Shown here: one piece after another, positions 30,791 to 40,077 of the stretch
Numbering within the stretch: the first letter of the stretch is position 1
How the letters are laid out: each line of letters begins with the position of its first letter
Origin: Euptelea pleiosperma
Taxonomy: Eukaryota; Streptophyta; Magnoliopsida; Ranunculales; Eupteleaceae
Reading direction: 5' to 3'
Length of the DNA stretch: 64,000 bases
Assembly: GCA_035048495.1 (NCBI GenBank)
Contig: CM068547.1
Coordinates: forward strand, 26,419,913 to 26,483,912
Notes under the pieces: generated by a model
What the model saw: the letters and a program-made list of their open reading frames with translations, nothing else
The model's database searches: none
What the model was told of the DNA's origin: nothing
Program-made: the position numbers and the translations under genes

Positions 30791-33700
30791 ACTTGTATAA
30801 CAGTAAGTGTCGGATGTCGATCCGCACTCGGTGTGAGTTAGCGCAATAAGGAATTAAAACTGACAAATAATATACAGAGATAAATGAGAATGGTGGAAGA
30901 GATGAGAATGGCGAGTTGATTTAAAAACAACATTCATTTGAGATTCAGAACACCAAAATATCAAAATCAACTTCATTAATCATCAAAGAGTGCATACATT
31001 AATCAAAATAACATAAATAAATAAAGCATGTAAAGAGTTGAGAGATGAAGGGGTAAGGGAAAGATACGTCCATTGAACTCTCAAAGCTAAGGGCGCTACC
31101 GATCAAGAAGAGGATCGTCCAAGACTTCTATGAATGCTTCAATCGTAGAGAAGAGTTTTGACAGAGAAGCATTCCATGACCTTTGGAGCTAAGGACGCTA
31201 CCGATCAAGAAGAGGACCATCCAAATTTCATCGAATGCTGCTCAATCGAGAGAAGGGATAAGGGAAAGAAACGTCCATTGAAATCTCAGAGCTAAGGGCG
31301 CTACCGATCAAGAAGAGGATCATCCAAGACTTCGATGAATGCTTCAATCAAGAGAAGGGTTTTGACAGAGAAGCATCCCATGACCTTTGGAGCTAAGGGC
31401 GCTACCGATCAAGAAGAGGACCGTCCAAATTTCATGGAATGCTGCTCAATCGGGGAATCCACATCGGATCTTACAGGCCGACAAGGTAGATGTGAATTGG
31501 CAAATGTACGATAATGTGCCCTAAGAAGCTCACCTTGTCACTCGCCGAAAGGAGTCGGCCAAGTGAATAGGCGATCGGCCTGAGAATGTAGAAAGAGGAT
31601 CTAGAGAGAGAAAATGGACTTAGAGAGAGAAATCTCACTCTAGAAAGAGAACACGGGATTAGGGATGTCACGTCCCTTCCATGTCATCTAGAGAGAGAAA
31701 GTGAGAGAAACTAGGCAGAGAGAGAAAGTCACTAACTCTAGAGAGAGAAAGTGAGGGTTAGGATACAGGTTTACGATGAGACGTCCCTTCCATGTCCGTT
31801 AGAAGAGAGAGAAAATGAAATGTAGAAAGAGAAATTAGGATTTCTAGAGAGAGAGGAGAAATCCTAGAGAGAGAAAGTACCTCTTGAGACTTACCGGAGG
31901 CATTTGGATTGGCCCAGTGAGTGGAGGTGGTCCACTTGTTGGACGGAGAATGGAAATCAGCCAAAGAAGTGGAAAGTGGTCGAAACTTAGTCGGAGATCG
32001 GCCAAGAAGTGGGAACTTTGGCTTGCAATGGTGCTGGCCATGTTGGCTGTGTATGGGTGGCCGGAGTGGCTGCATGTTGCACACACCTTGCCCGGAGGGG
32101 GGTTGAGATGAGCATGAGCAGTGGTCGGTTGCATGAGGACTGTGAAGAAGGGCACGGTGATGGCTTTGCTGATGGTTGAAGAGTGGAGCATGCAATAGGT
32201 TGCTATACCCTCTACACCTGCACAAAAGTGCACATGGTGGGTTATGATGCACTGCTGGTGAGATGACCACCTGAGATCAAGAGAAGAGAACCATTATATC
32301 TGAGAGCAATGGAGAGATGCAACCCATTTCCAGACTGGTTCATGCACAGGTGGAAGAGCTTCATTCAGATCTAGGAGAGGACGATGGTGCATAGGTTGGT
32401 GCACCATGGAGAAGAAGAGATGGTGGATCTTGAAGGACAGCACATGCAGCAAGGATTGGAGAAGGAGCAGACATGGACGGGCTGCAACAATAGAGGAAAA
32501 TGAGGAGTTGAAGGCTTGCTGTCTAGCATCAATGGAGAACGCCACGATGTGGTGCAGCAGCAGCAAGACGCTGTGGAGAAAGAGGTGGTGCATCAAAGGG
32601 TTGCTGGGCGGTGCTGTGTTGGAGAAGGAGGAGGCGCACAGTGGTGCTGCACGCAGGGCAGAGGTTCAGGTGAGGTGGTTATAGATGTGAGGCTGGCAGC
32701 ACCGTGGGTGCTTGAGGGCGTGGTTGTGATTTTGTCCGGCAAGCTAGAGGAGGTGGAAGGAGTTACACCTTGCAACGTGGTGGCAACGGTGAGAATCACG
32801 TGCACAGTGGTGCACTGGTGGTTGCTGCTCGAACAATAAGTAGGTGGAGGAACTGAGGAAAATGGAACGAAGTTGCAGGTGGTAACACACCCACCCATGA
32901 AGAGATTGAAGACGGAGGTCATGGCCTGCAAGGGTTGCAGGTCGTGAAAAGTAATGGTGGAGTGGAGCCCGAAAGGTGTTGCAGGCAGGTTGGTAGAGTG
33001 CAAGGCGGAAGAGAATGATCTGCTTGTTGGAGTTGCATATCCAGTTTCTCCAGGTTGGTGGGTGGAGGTGCTAGGACAAGTGAGGAGAACCCGATCCAAA
33101 AGAAGGAGAAGACCGGTGCTGGTGTTGATGAGGAACCTAGAGAAGAAGAAGAAGAAGAAGAAGAAGAAGAAGATCTGGAGGAGGGTAGGCGTTGTTGTTG
33201 CTGTGGAGGCCGACCGGAGTTGCAGGTTTGCAACTTTGGTTATGGAGAAAAGAGATCCGGCCTGCAGAGCACACACGGAGGATGGGCACCCAACGTTACA
33301 AGTTGTTGGTTGCTAGCATTGATGGAGACGAGTCTCCTCTAGTTGCTGGTCGTTGCTGGTTCAGTTCGGTGGCCTTGGTGCAAGATCTGCAACTTGAGTT
33401 GCAGATCAATCAAAATGCCCGGGGAGAAGAGGGTTGAGGAGCTGTTCAAAGGCCTCCCTTGCAAGTTGTAGCGGAGATGTACCATTATGAAATCTAGGTT
33501 ATTTTTGCTGCACCAGAAAATGGTTCTATGGAGCATGCCATTTGGAGCAAAGAAGAGCAGATCTGCTCGAGTCCGACGTGCAGGTAGTGTTGGTTCTCCT
33601 AGAGAAAAACCCAGCATGGTGGTGGTTCTTTTTTATGTGGAGAAAGAGCTTGAGAAGGGCTGCAACAGTGGGGAGGAGAATGGTAGCAGCTAGCGTGGAG

Positions 33701-34440
33701 GAGCGAGAGATTGAGAGGGAGTCGTAGGTGAGATAGATTTAGAGAGATGTGAGAGGTTAGTTAGAGAACGTGGGGGAGATAGTTGAGAGATTAGAGGGAT
33801 GAGATGGGGGATTCGTGGAATGAAGAGAGAGAAATGGTCAAGGAAGACCAATTCTCTCACATTCATGATGTGGCCTCAAGAGGTCATGGGCCTTACTAAT
33901 TAAGTTAGGCCTTGGCCCACTTTATTCAAGTGAGGCCTTGGCCATTGGACAAGAAGGCTTGGGCTTAGACGTGGGATAGATGAGAGAGAGTAAGGGTAAG
34001 TGGCCCAAATGGCCATGGGCCCTTCTATTGAAGTGAAGCCTAGGCTCACTTTATTCTCTTTTTTTTTTTTTTTATTCTCTCGGAATGGTTAGGGTAAGGA
34101 TATGAGATGAATGAAGGTGGACCGTGGATGATTGGGTCGATCCCGAGATTGGCGAACCGTCAGATTTTGAGAGATCCAACGGTCCGATTGATGATCTATC
34201 GATCCGATTGAAGATCTAACGGTGAAAAAGCTATGGAAGATGGGATAGAGCTAGATGAGAGGAGATCTAAGGTTATATGATGGAGATCGGAAGGTTAGGA
34301 TGACAGATTGGGTGGTCAAATGGATGATCGTTAAAGTAAAAATGTTGTAAAAAAATATACTAAAAATGTTGTAAAAAAATCTAAAAGTTTCTAACCATGA
34401 GAGGGAATGATGGTTAAAGTAAACAAGTTGATTCATCATG
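30791..34440. other. Unclassified repeat-rich region; no gene supported
   Basis: Contains a tandem repeat at 31055-31455, a GAGA-rich block at 31590-31890 with many 'ctagagagagaaa' units, and a (GAA)n microsatellite at about 33140-33174. Long open frames on both strands between 31758 and 33440 overlap each other, are biased (poly-Phe or poly-Glu from the microsatellite) and show no domain. It may be the LTR or leader of a large uncharacterised retrotransposon, but I found no boundaries. Confidence 0.4.
31055..31455. repeat. Tandem repeat of ~102-bp units in 204-bp pairs
   Basis: The motif agctaagggcgctaccgatc and the following 'aagaagaggaycrtccaa' start at 31085, 31187, 31290 and 31391. Units 1 and 3 are more alike than 1 and 2 (gggaaagatacgtcc and gggaaagaaacgtcc occur only in the odd units), so the true repeat is a two-unit block of about 204 bp. 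Confidence 0.8.
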
Positions 34441-34462
34441 TCGACAAACCAACGAACAGAGA

Positions 34463-34951
34463 TGTATAGCGAGACTTAAGGACCCTCAGTCAATGGGTAT
34501 TTGGCATTTTCCATCATAGTTTACTTGTACATTCCCATTTTCATTTCCTAATTGTTTCGTGTTTCCCTATCACATGAAAGTCTGAGGACCATTAATCATT
34601 TTCATTTTAAATGTCTTTTCTTGCACCTGTAAATCCCTTTCTAGCAATTATGATTTTAGCACTTTTTTCTAGCCGTTGGATTCAAACGTGTTTTTCGGGT
34701 ACTACTTCCAACGACTAAATATCACCGATCAAGCTATTTTTGGTGTGTATGCAAGGGGTAAACATTCATTGGGTCAGTGGGCCCAAAAAAATTCCCTATG
34801 TATAGCTGATTGGATTGAAATGTGGTTTGTTCCAAAATTTTCTCCTATGACCATTAAAAGGAAAAGAATGAAAAATCAAACAACCCCTATCGCTACTCTC
34901 TCAACTTCCCCAAGAAGAAAAAGAAAAATAAAATAAAACAGCCCCTTTAGT
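34463..34951 (+). repeat. Dispersed direct repeat, copy 1
   Basis: About 490 bp that returns at 36405-36892, with the same order of motifs: gagacttaagga, tttggc..ttttccatc, agccgttggattc, 'acattcattgggtcagtggg' and 'caaacaaccccta'. The two copies flank the hAT element and 380 bp more. The central part resembles an arm of the MITE family at 12966. Confidence 0.75.
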
Positions 34952-34959
34952 CTCTCTGT

Positions 34960-36020
34960 TAGGGGTGTCAATCCGGCCCTCTTGTAAGGGGGCCCAGCCC
35001 TACCCTACCCTTTTGAAAGCCCTAAAAAGAGGACTTTTAAATAAATTTCAAGCCCTTAGGGCCCGGCCGGGCCTAAATATGTAAGGCCCTTCTAAATAAG
35101 GGCCGGGCTAGGGTCACACTCAAGGGGGCCCGGCCCTACCCAGCCCTTAGCGAATCATCTCTATTATATTTGTATATTTTTAAATTATATTCTTTAAAAC
35201 ATCGCATATAATGGATCTTTTTTTTAGAAAATGACACTAAGTTATCTGAAGTGTTCAACTGTTAATGAGAGTTCCGAGCTGCCTAGAAAATCAAACCTTT
35301 TTTTGAAAAAAAAACATACAAAATAAAAGTGGAACACCGGTTGGCATGGTCTCTAGGTTTTGTTAGGTACACATGTCACAACGTTATTAGTGTTGGACAC
35401 TACAATTATCCTAAAAAAAAAGATATAATTTTGGGCAATTTCTAAACAATTGAGCCATTCCAAAATTATGATCGACCCAAAACTGTTTCTATTTTGAAAA
35501 TTTTTAAAATGGTTCAAAATCATTCTAAAATGACTTTTTTCTAGTATTGTTTGCCTCGTGGTAGTTAAAGTAGGTTATCTCGACCTATTTAATTGACCCT
35601 TCTGTAAATGTTTTGGTTTTAATGATAAATTTTTATACTTATAAAAAAAAAAAGACTTTTTCTAGTGTAAATTTATAATATATCATTTATTTTATCGAAG
35701 TTTTTTGAAAGATTAGAAAGTTCATTTTTATTTTCAAAATTATGATCATTTATTGAAAAATCTATATAGATTAAACCAAGGAAGCACGTTACCAAGTCAA
35801 GTGCATTATTAAAGCATCCACTTTTTTTATTAAAAAATTTATATTTATAATAATTTTCTTCTAGGCCCTGGCCCTACCCTGACCCGGCCCTGGCCCTTGA
35901 GGGTAGGGCTAGGGCCTAACCGGTTCAGGCCCTCTAAGGGCTAGGGCCTCACCTTTATAAGTAAGGGTAGGGCTAGGGTCGAGCTAGGCCCTACCCTGAC
36001 CCGGCCCTTTGACAGCCCTA
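34960..36020. mobile_element. hAT-type non-autonomous DNA transposon with 8-bp target duplication
   Basis: Ends taggggtgtcaa and ttgacagcccta, flanked on both sides by ctctctgt (34952-34959 and 36021-36028). An 8-bp target duplication and such termini are typical of hAT elements. The 1061-bp element has very GC-rich subterminal arms (repeated gggccgggc and ggccctaccc units) around an AT-rich core with no transposase. Confidence 0.85.
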
Positions 36021-36260
36021 CTCTCTGTCTCTATCTCTCTCTCTCCTCTCCCCCTGGTCCCACATTTAATAGAAACAAAAAATCAACTTATTTACTTGAA
36101 CCATCATTCCCTATCATTGTCCAAACAAAAAATAAATTAATAAATTGAGCCACTATCACATTAGTTTGGTGGTCATTGAAATATAATTTTAAGTTCAACA
36201 AAGGGTACAAATATTAATTAGATTGAATGATTAAGATTGCCTTATAAGTTTCCTAACGTA

Positions 36261-36456
36261 GAAAATCTCTTAAGTTAATTGGCTCATTACGATGGTGAAA
36301 TGTTGATATATAGAGAGACTTAAGAACCCTCGGTTTGCTATATAAGTTTTCTGACCTAGAAAATCTCTTAAGTTAATTGGCCCATTACGATAGTGAAATG
36401 TTGGTATATAGAGAGACTTAAGGACTCTCAAGTCAATGGGTATTTGGCGTTTTCCA
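36261..36456 (+). repeat. 98-bp tandem duplication
   Basis: gaaaatctcttaagttaatt starts at 36261 and again at 36359; each copy runs on through a 'tatagagagacttaag' motif. Confidence 0.65.
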
Positions 36457-36892
36457 TCGTAGTTTCCTTGTACATTTCCGTTTTCATTTCCTAATCGTTT
36501 CGTGTTTCCCTGTCACATGAAAGTCTGAGCGACCATTTCTCATTTTCATTTAAAATGTCTTTTCTTGCACCTGTTTCCCTTTCTAGCAATTATGATTTTA
36601 GGACTTTTTCTAGCCGTCGGATTCAAGCGTGTTTTTCGGGTACTAATTCCAATGGCTAAACATCATTGATCAAGCAATTTTTGGTATCCAATGGGAAAAC
36701 ATTCATTAGGTCAGTGGACCCAGAAAAATTCCCTATGTATGGCCGACTGGATTGAAATATGGTTGGTTCAAAAAATTTCCCCTCTGACCATTAGAAGGAA
36801 AGGAAAAGAAAAATCAAACAACCCCTGTCGTTACTCTCTCAACTTCCCCAAGAAGAAGAAAACGAAAAATCAAACAACCCCTGTATTCTCTC
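36405..36892 (+). repeat. Dispersed direct repeat, copy 2
   Basis: Counterpart of 34463-34951. It ends less than 100 bp before the metacaspase start codon, so it forms part of that gene's upstream region. Confidence 0.75.
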
Positions 36893-36980
36893 TTTAAAAC
36901 CTCTCTTCTCTCTCTCTCTCTAATTCACTGAACTTCCAGTTTTTTTTTTTCCAAAATTTATCCATCGTTCTTCTTGTCTG

Positions 36981-37326
36981 ATGATGTATGTGTCATGTTC
37001 CAACTGCTGGAGCGCTCTTCTGCTCCCACAAAACGCCCCACGTATAACATGCACCGTATGCCAAGCCATCATCTACGTTCCTTATCCCCCTCACCTCCAT
37101 AATTACCAACCTCCCCCATCCCACCCTCCTCCACCTCTGGTCCTACCCCCCTCACCGTACAGTCTTGCCCCGTGTCGCCCACCTTGCAAGAAGGCGGTGA
37201 TCTGCGGTATATCGTATCGGGGATTCCAGAAAGAGCTCAAAGGTTGCATTATTGATGCCAAGTTCATGCGTCACCTCCTCATCAGTCACTTCCACTTCCC
37301 CGAATCGTTAATCGTCATGCTCACCG
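36981..37326 (+). CDS. Type I metacaspase, exon 1 only
   Basis: Opens with an LSD1-type zinc finger (CSNCWSALLLPQNAP then CTVCQAI), followed by a Pro-rich linker (about residues 36-64) and the start of the caspase-like p20 domain (KKAVICGISYRGFQKELKGC, then FHFPESLIVMLT). That is the layout of plant type I metacaspases, Ca2+-dependent Arg/Lys-specific cysteine proteases of cell-death regulation. The exon appears to end at 37326 before gtacgt. The catalytic His (in an H-S-G-H-G motif) and Cys would be in later exons, which I could not find anywhere downstream in the window. The intron contains a MITE and a LINE fragment. A normal protein is about 360 residues; 115 are visible. It is either a gene with very distant exons or a 5' fragment. 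Confidence 0.8.
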
Positions 37327-37537
37327 GTACGTAATACATTTCGTTACAATATGATTCCCCTAATGTGTGTTTGATCGCTTTATGTTGTGTTTGATTTGAA
37401 TTAGTTTCGTATCGGTAATCCATAATTGTTTATTGGAATATGGAGAATTCGAACATTTGGTTTTGGTCTTGGTTTTGTTGTTGTTTTTGTTTTTGAAGTT
37501 CTACCGTTGAATCTTTGATTCTGTGGAGTAGAACTTT

Positions 37538-37859
37538 GTTGAAGGACCACATGTGAGCCACATGGCAAACTCTTAGAGATTTCTGATCGTATGGATGTTT
37601 GGCCAACCCAGGTGGGCCTATAGACAAAAAATTAGCTTGATTAGGGATTTCTAAGCATTGGATTGGACATGGGTTCGTTATTAACTCCTGGAATTTGAGC
37701 ATTATTGACCATTATTTGGGGTACAACGATCCAAAGGTTTGAAATCACTAATTAGGCTGATTTTTGGTACGTGGGTCCACTAGGGATGGGCAAACATCCA
37801 TACGGTTAGTGTCCCCTAAAACTGTGCCACTTTGGCTCATATAGTGGTCCGCTACAACC
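37538..37859. mobile_element. Foldback MITE of the atggatgttt family
   Basis: The left arm (gttgaaggaccacatgtgag through cgtatggatgttt) is mirrored at the right, ending gtggtccgctacaac. The interior 'ttggattg...gaaatcactaattaggctg' matches the units inside the element at 11956-12894. It lies in the presumed first intron of the metacaspase. Confidence 0.65.
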
Positions 37860-37987
37860 GTCTTTTGAGGATTTCTGCTCCAAGCCGTACAACACATATT
37901 GTGACTGCCCTCCTCCCGGGGTCCTTCAAACTTTGGTAGGGGATTGAAGGTTCCACCCAAAATGTCTGACACGTACACTTTGTTAAC

Positions 37988-38083
37988 CACCCTTATCTTC
38001 TACTAAACTTTTGGTGTATTTTGAGATCTCCTCAATCTCCTTATATCAATATATCTTGGACTTATCAAAAAAAAAAAAAAAAA
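37988..38083 (+). mobile_element. Short LINE-like 3' fragment with A-tail
   Basis: About 80 bp ending 'atatcttggacttatc' and then a run of A's, the usual plant LINE 3' end. The short match 'ttaacc' on both sides could be a reduced target duplication, but it is only 6 bp. Confidence 0.45.
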
Positions 38084-38704
38084 TTAACCGGTGACACAGT
38101 GAACCAGCAGCCACCCTTCATTGGGCGGGTCACTATCATGGTTCGAAGTCTCAGCCGATCCTGAGTCAACTCGGGCGATTCGGATCGCGATCGGCGCCGA
38201 AGTATGGACCGGATCGCAGGGGAATGATCGACTCGCTGAGTTCGGTCAAACTGATCTAAATGCTTTACTCATGAGTTGCGACCATATAGTTAGCAATTCG
38301 GCATACGACAAAGATTCAAAATGGGAAAAGTTCGAGTTTAATTCGGTTTAGGATATAAAATTTCAGTCATTGTTGAAGTGTTATATTCATATAGCCTTAA
38401 AAAGCATGAATTTTACCGATTTTATTTTATACGACCACTTAAGACGTTTTTATTTTAATAAAATGCAAAATTCGTGTATTAAATGCGAATAATAAGTGTT
38501 TTATGCTTTTAATCTTAAATTCTTGATTTTTTTTAATTTTTTATTTTATAATGTTGTATTATACGTTTCTTCAGGAAACAAAAAAATCATGTATTAAACG
38601 CAAATTTACTAACTAGGGTTGCAGCTACACCTAATTAAACCTTAGGATAGATAGAGAAATGGTAGAAGATATTTCGCTATTGAAACTCGATACCAAGCAT
38701 TTTA

Positions 38705-39101
38705 GAGCAACTCCAACCAGCATCTCCAAATTTTGGCTTAAAAAAAGAATCTTCTTCAAATTTGAAGATGAAGATACCCTTCAAAAAGTGTTAAACTCCA
38801 ACCAGCCCATCTGCAAAAAAGCATCGTTGGAGTCAAAAAGGACATAGAAGGTATTTAAAAAGATACAAAGGGAATTAACTTTTTTAAAAGATTATTAAAA
38901 GGATAAAGATAGAAATTTAGAAAAGCAAAAGAGCAGATCTCTATATTTGGAGTCAGAGAATAGAGATCTCTATATTTTGAGTCACAAATAGAGATAGAGG
39001 GGTTGGCTTCAAATTTGGAGCCAAATATAGAGATGAGTTGGAGTTGGATTTCAAAAAAGCATCTCTATATTTGAAGATATAGAGACCTGTTGGAGTTGCT
39101 C
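38705..39101. mobile_element. Tourist-like (PIF/Harbinger) MITE with TTA target duplication
   Basis: 397 bp with inverted ends gagcaactccaac and gttggagttgctc and a TTA on each side (38702-38704, 39102-39104). Interior is AT-rich with repeated 'atagagatctctata' motifs. It ends 36 bp before the GPPS-like start codon. Confidence 0.8.
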
Positions 39102-39137
39102 TTAAAGAGCTTGTGAGTGGGAGAGAGAGGAGAGAAG

Positions 39138-39416
39138 ATGGCATTCTCAACTGTAATCTCATCTTCTCCCCCTCTCTACTTCCCCAAAACACCCCCAAAC
39201 CTCCACCGCCAGCAACCTTTTCGCTGGTTGACATCAGTCTCAAACCCATCAACGTGCAAACAAACCCCATTCGACCTTCGAACCTACTTGACCACCCTAA
39301 TCACTGAAATCAACCAGAAACTTGATGAAGTAATCCCTCTCCAATACCCAGAACAGATCTACGCAGCCATGCGTTACTCCTGTCAGCCAAACAGCTTGCC
39401 AAGAGAATTCATGTGA
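39138..39416 (+). pseudogene. Geranyl(geranyl) diphosphate synthase small subunit, 5' fragment
   Basis: The ATG at 39138 opens a Ser/Pro-rich transit-like segment of about 45 residues, then FDLRTYLTTLITEINQKLDE and IYAAMRYS, the N-terminal signature of plant GGPPS/GPPS small subunits (SSU). These plastid proteins lack catalytic activity of their own and steer the chain length of the partner prenyl synthase. After MRYS the sequence still resembles the expected DNA for about 35 bases, but small indels throw it out of frame and it stops at 39414. The substrate-binding region and everything C-terminal are absent. Sequence resembling a gypsy LTR follows directly. Confidence 0.8.
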
Positions 39417-40077
39417 TGCCTTTCACGCCTAGCCAAGACATCCGCGATGGAGCCCAAAGCTCCAACTGATCCTGCAAGAACTCTCACTAGTGGAACCTTA
39501 AGATGAAAATGAGGGAGGGTTCCCACTAGAAGAGCCTCCGACGATCAAGTCAGTTCTAAAATCAAGGAATATTTTGGCATAGTTTTGGCTAGGGAATTTA
39601 GCGTACCTATGAATGACCCAGCCTCCTATATTTATAGACATTTTACTTGCTGACGTGTCGGTTGCTCACTGCCATACTCCTTCTGCGTACATGTCTACTT
39701 TGCCACTAACTTTTCTCCCTGACAGAGCTGATTGTTCTCTGTCTTGCTTGCTGGCAACCCAAACTACCCCCTATTGTACCAACTACCCTGCCCTGTCATG
39801 ACCTGTTGCTGACTGACTTATCTTTTGTCATGGTTAACTACCTACTACTGTGCCATCTTATCATTATGTCCTCACCTACCGCCGACTAACTCTTCCACTG
39901 ACAGAGGTAACTACCTACCACCACATCACTCAATTAGTCATTTCTTACTACTGTACCGACTCTGCTTCATTCTCGGCTACCCTTTGCCGATGTGTTCTTT
40001 CTGTTGGCGGTGTCTAATGATCCAGATTGGACCCATAGTCTCGGTACCTATAGTCAGTGACATATTCTTCTCGGCTT

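Noticed and set aside
31884..32111. Gly/Trp-rich frame in the region after the GAGA block
   Set aside because: Opposite-strand frames are equally long; no start context or domain.
32593..33276. A 227-codon open frame on the minus strand and overlapping frames on both strands (31758-33440)
   Set aside because: Composition is dominated by the (GAA)n microsatellite and CT/GA-rich DNA, frames overlap on both strands, and no domain or splice structure is visible.
38121..38351. 76-codon frame after the LINE fragment, considered as a metacaspase exon
   Set aside because: No caspase motifs; the DNA resembles the dispersed repeat at 1118-1353 and 23000.
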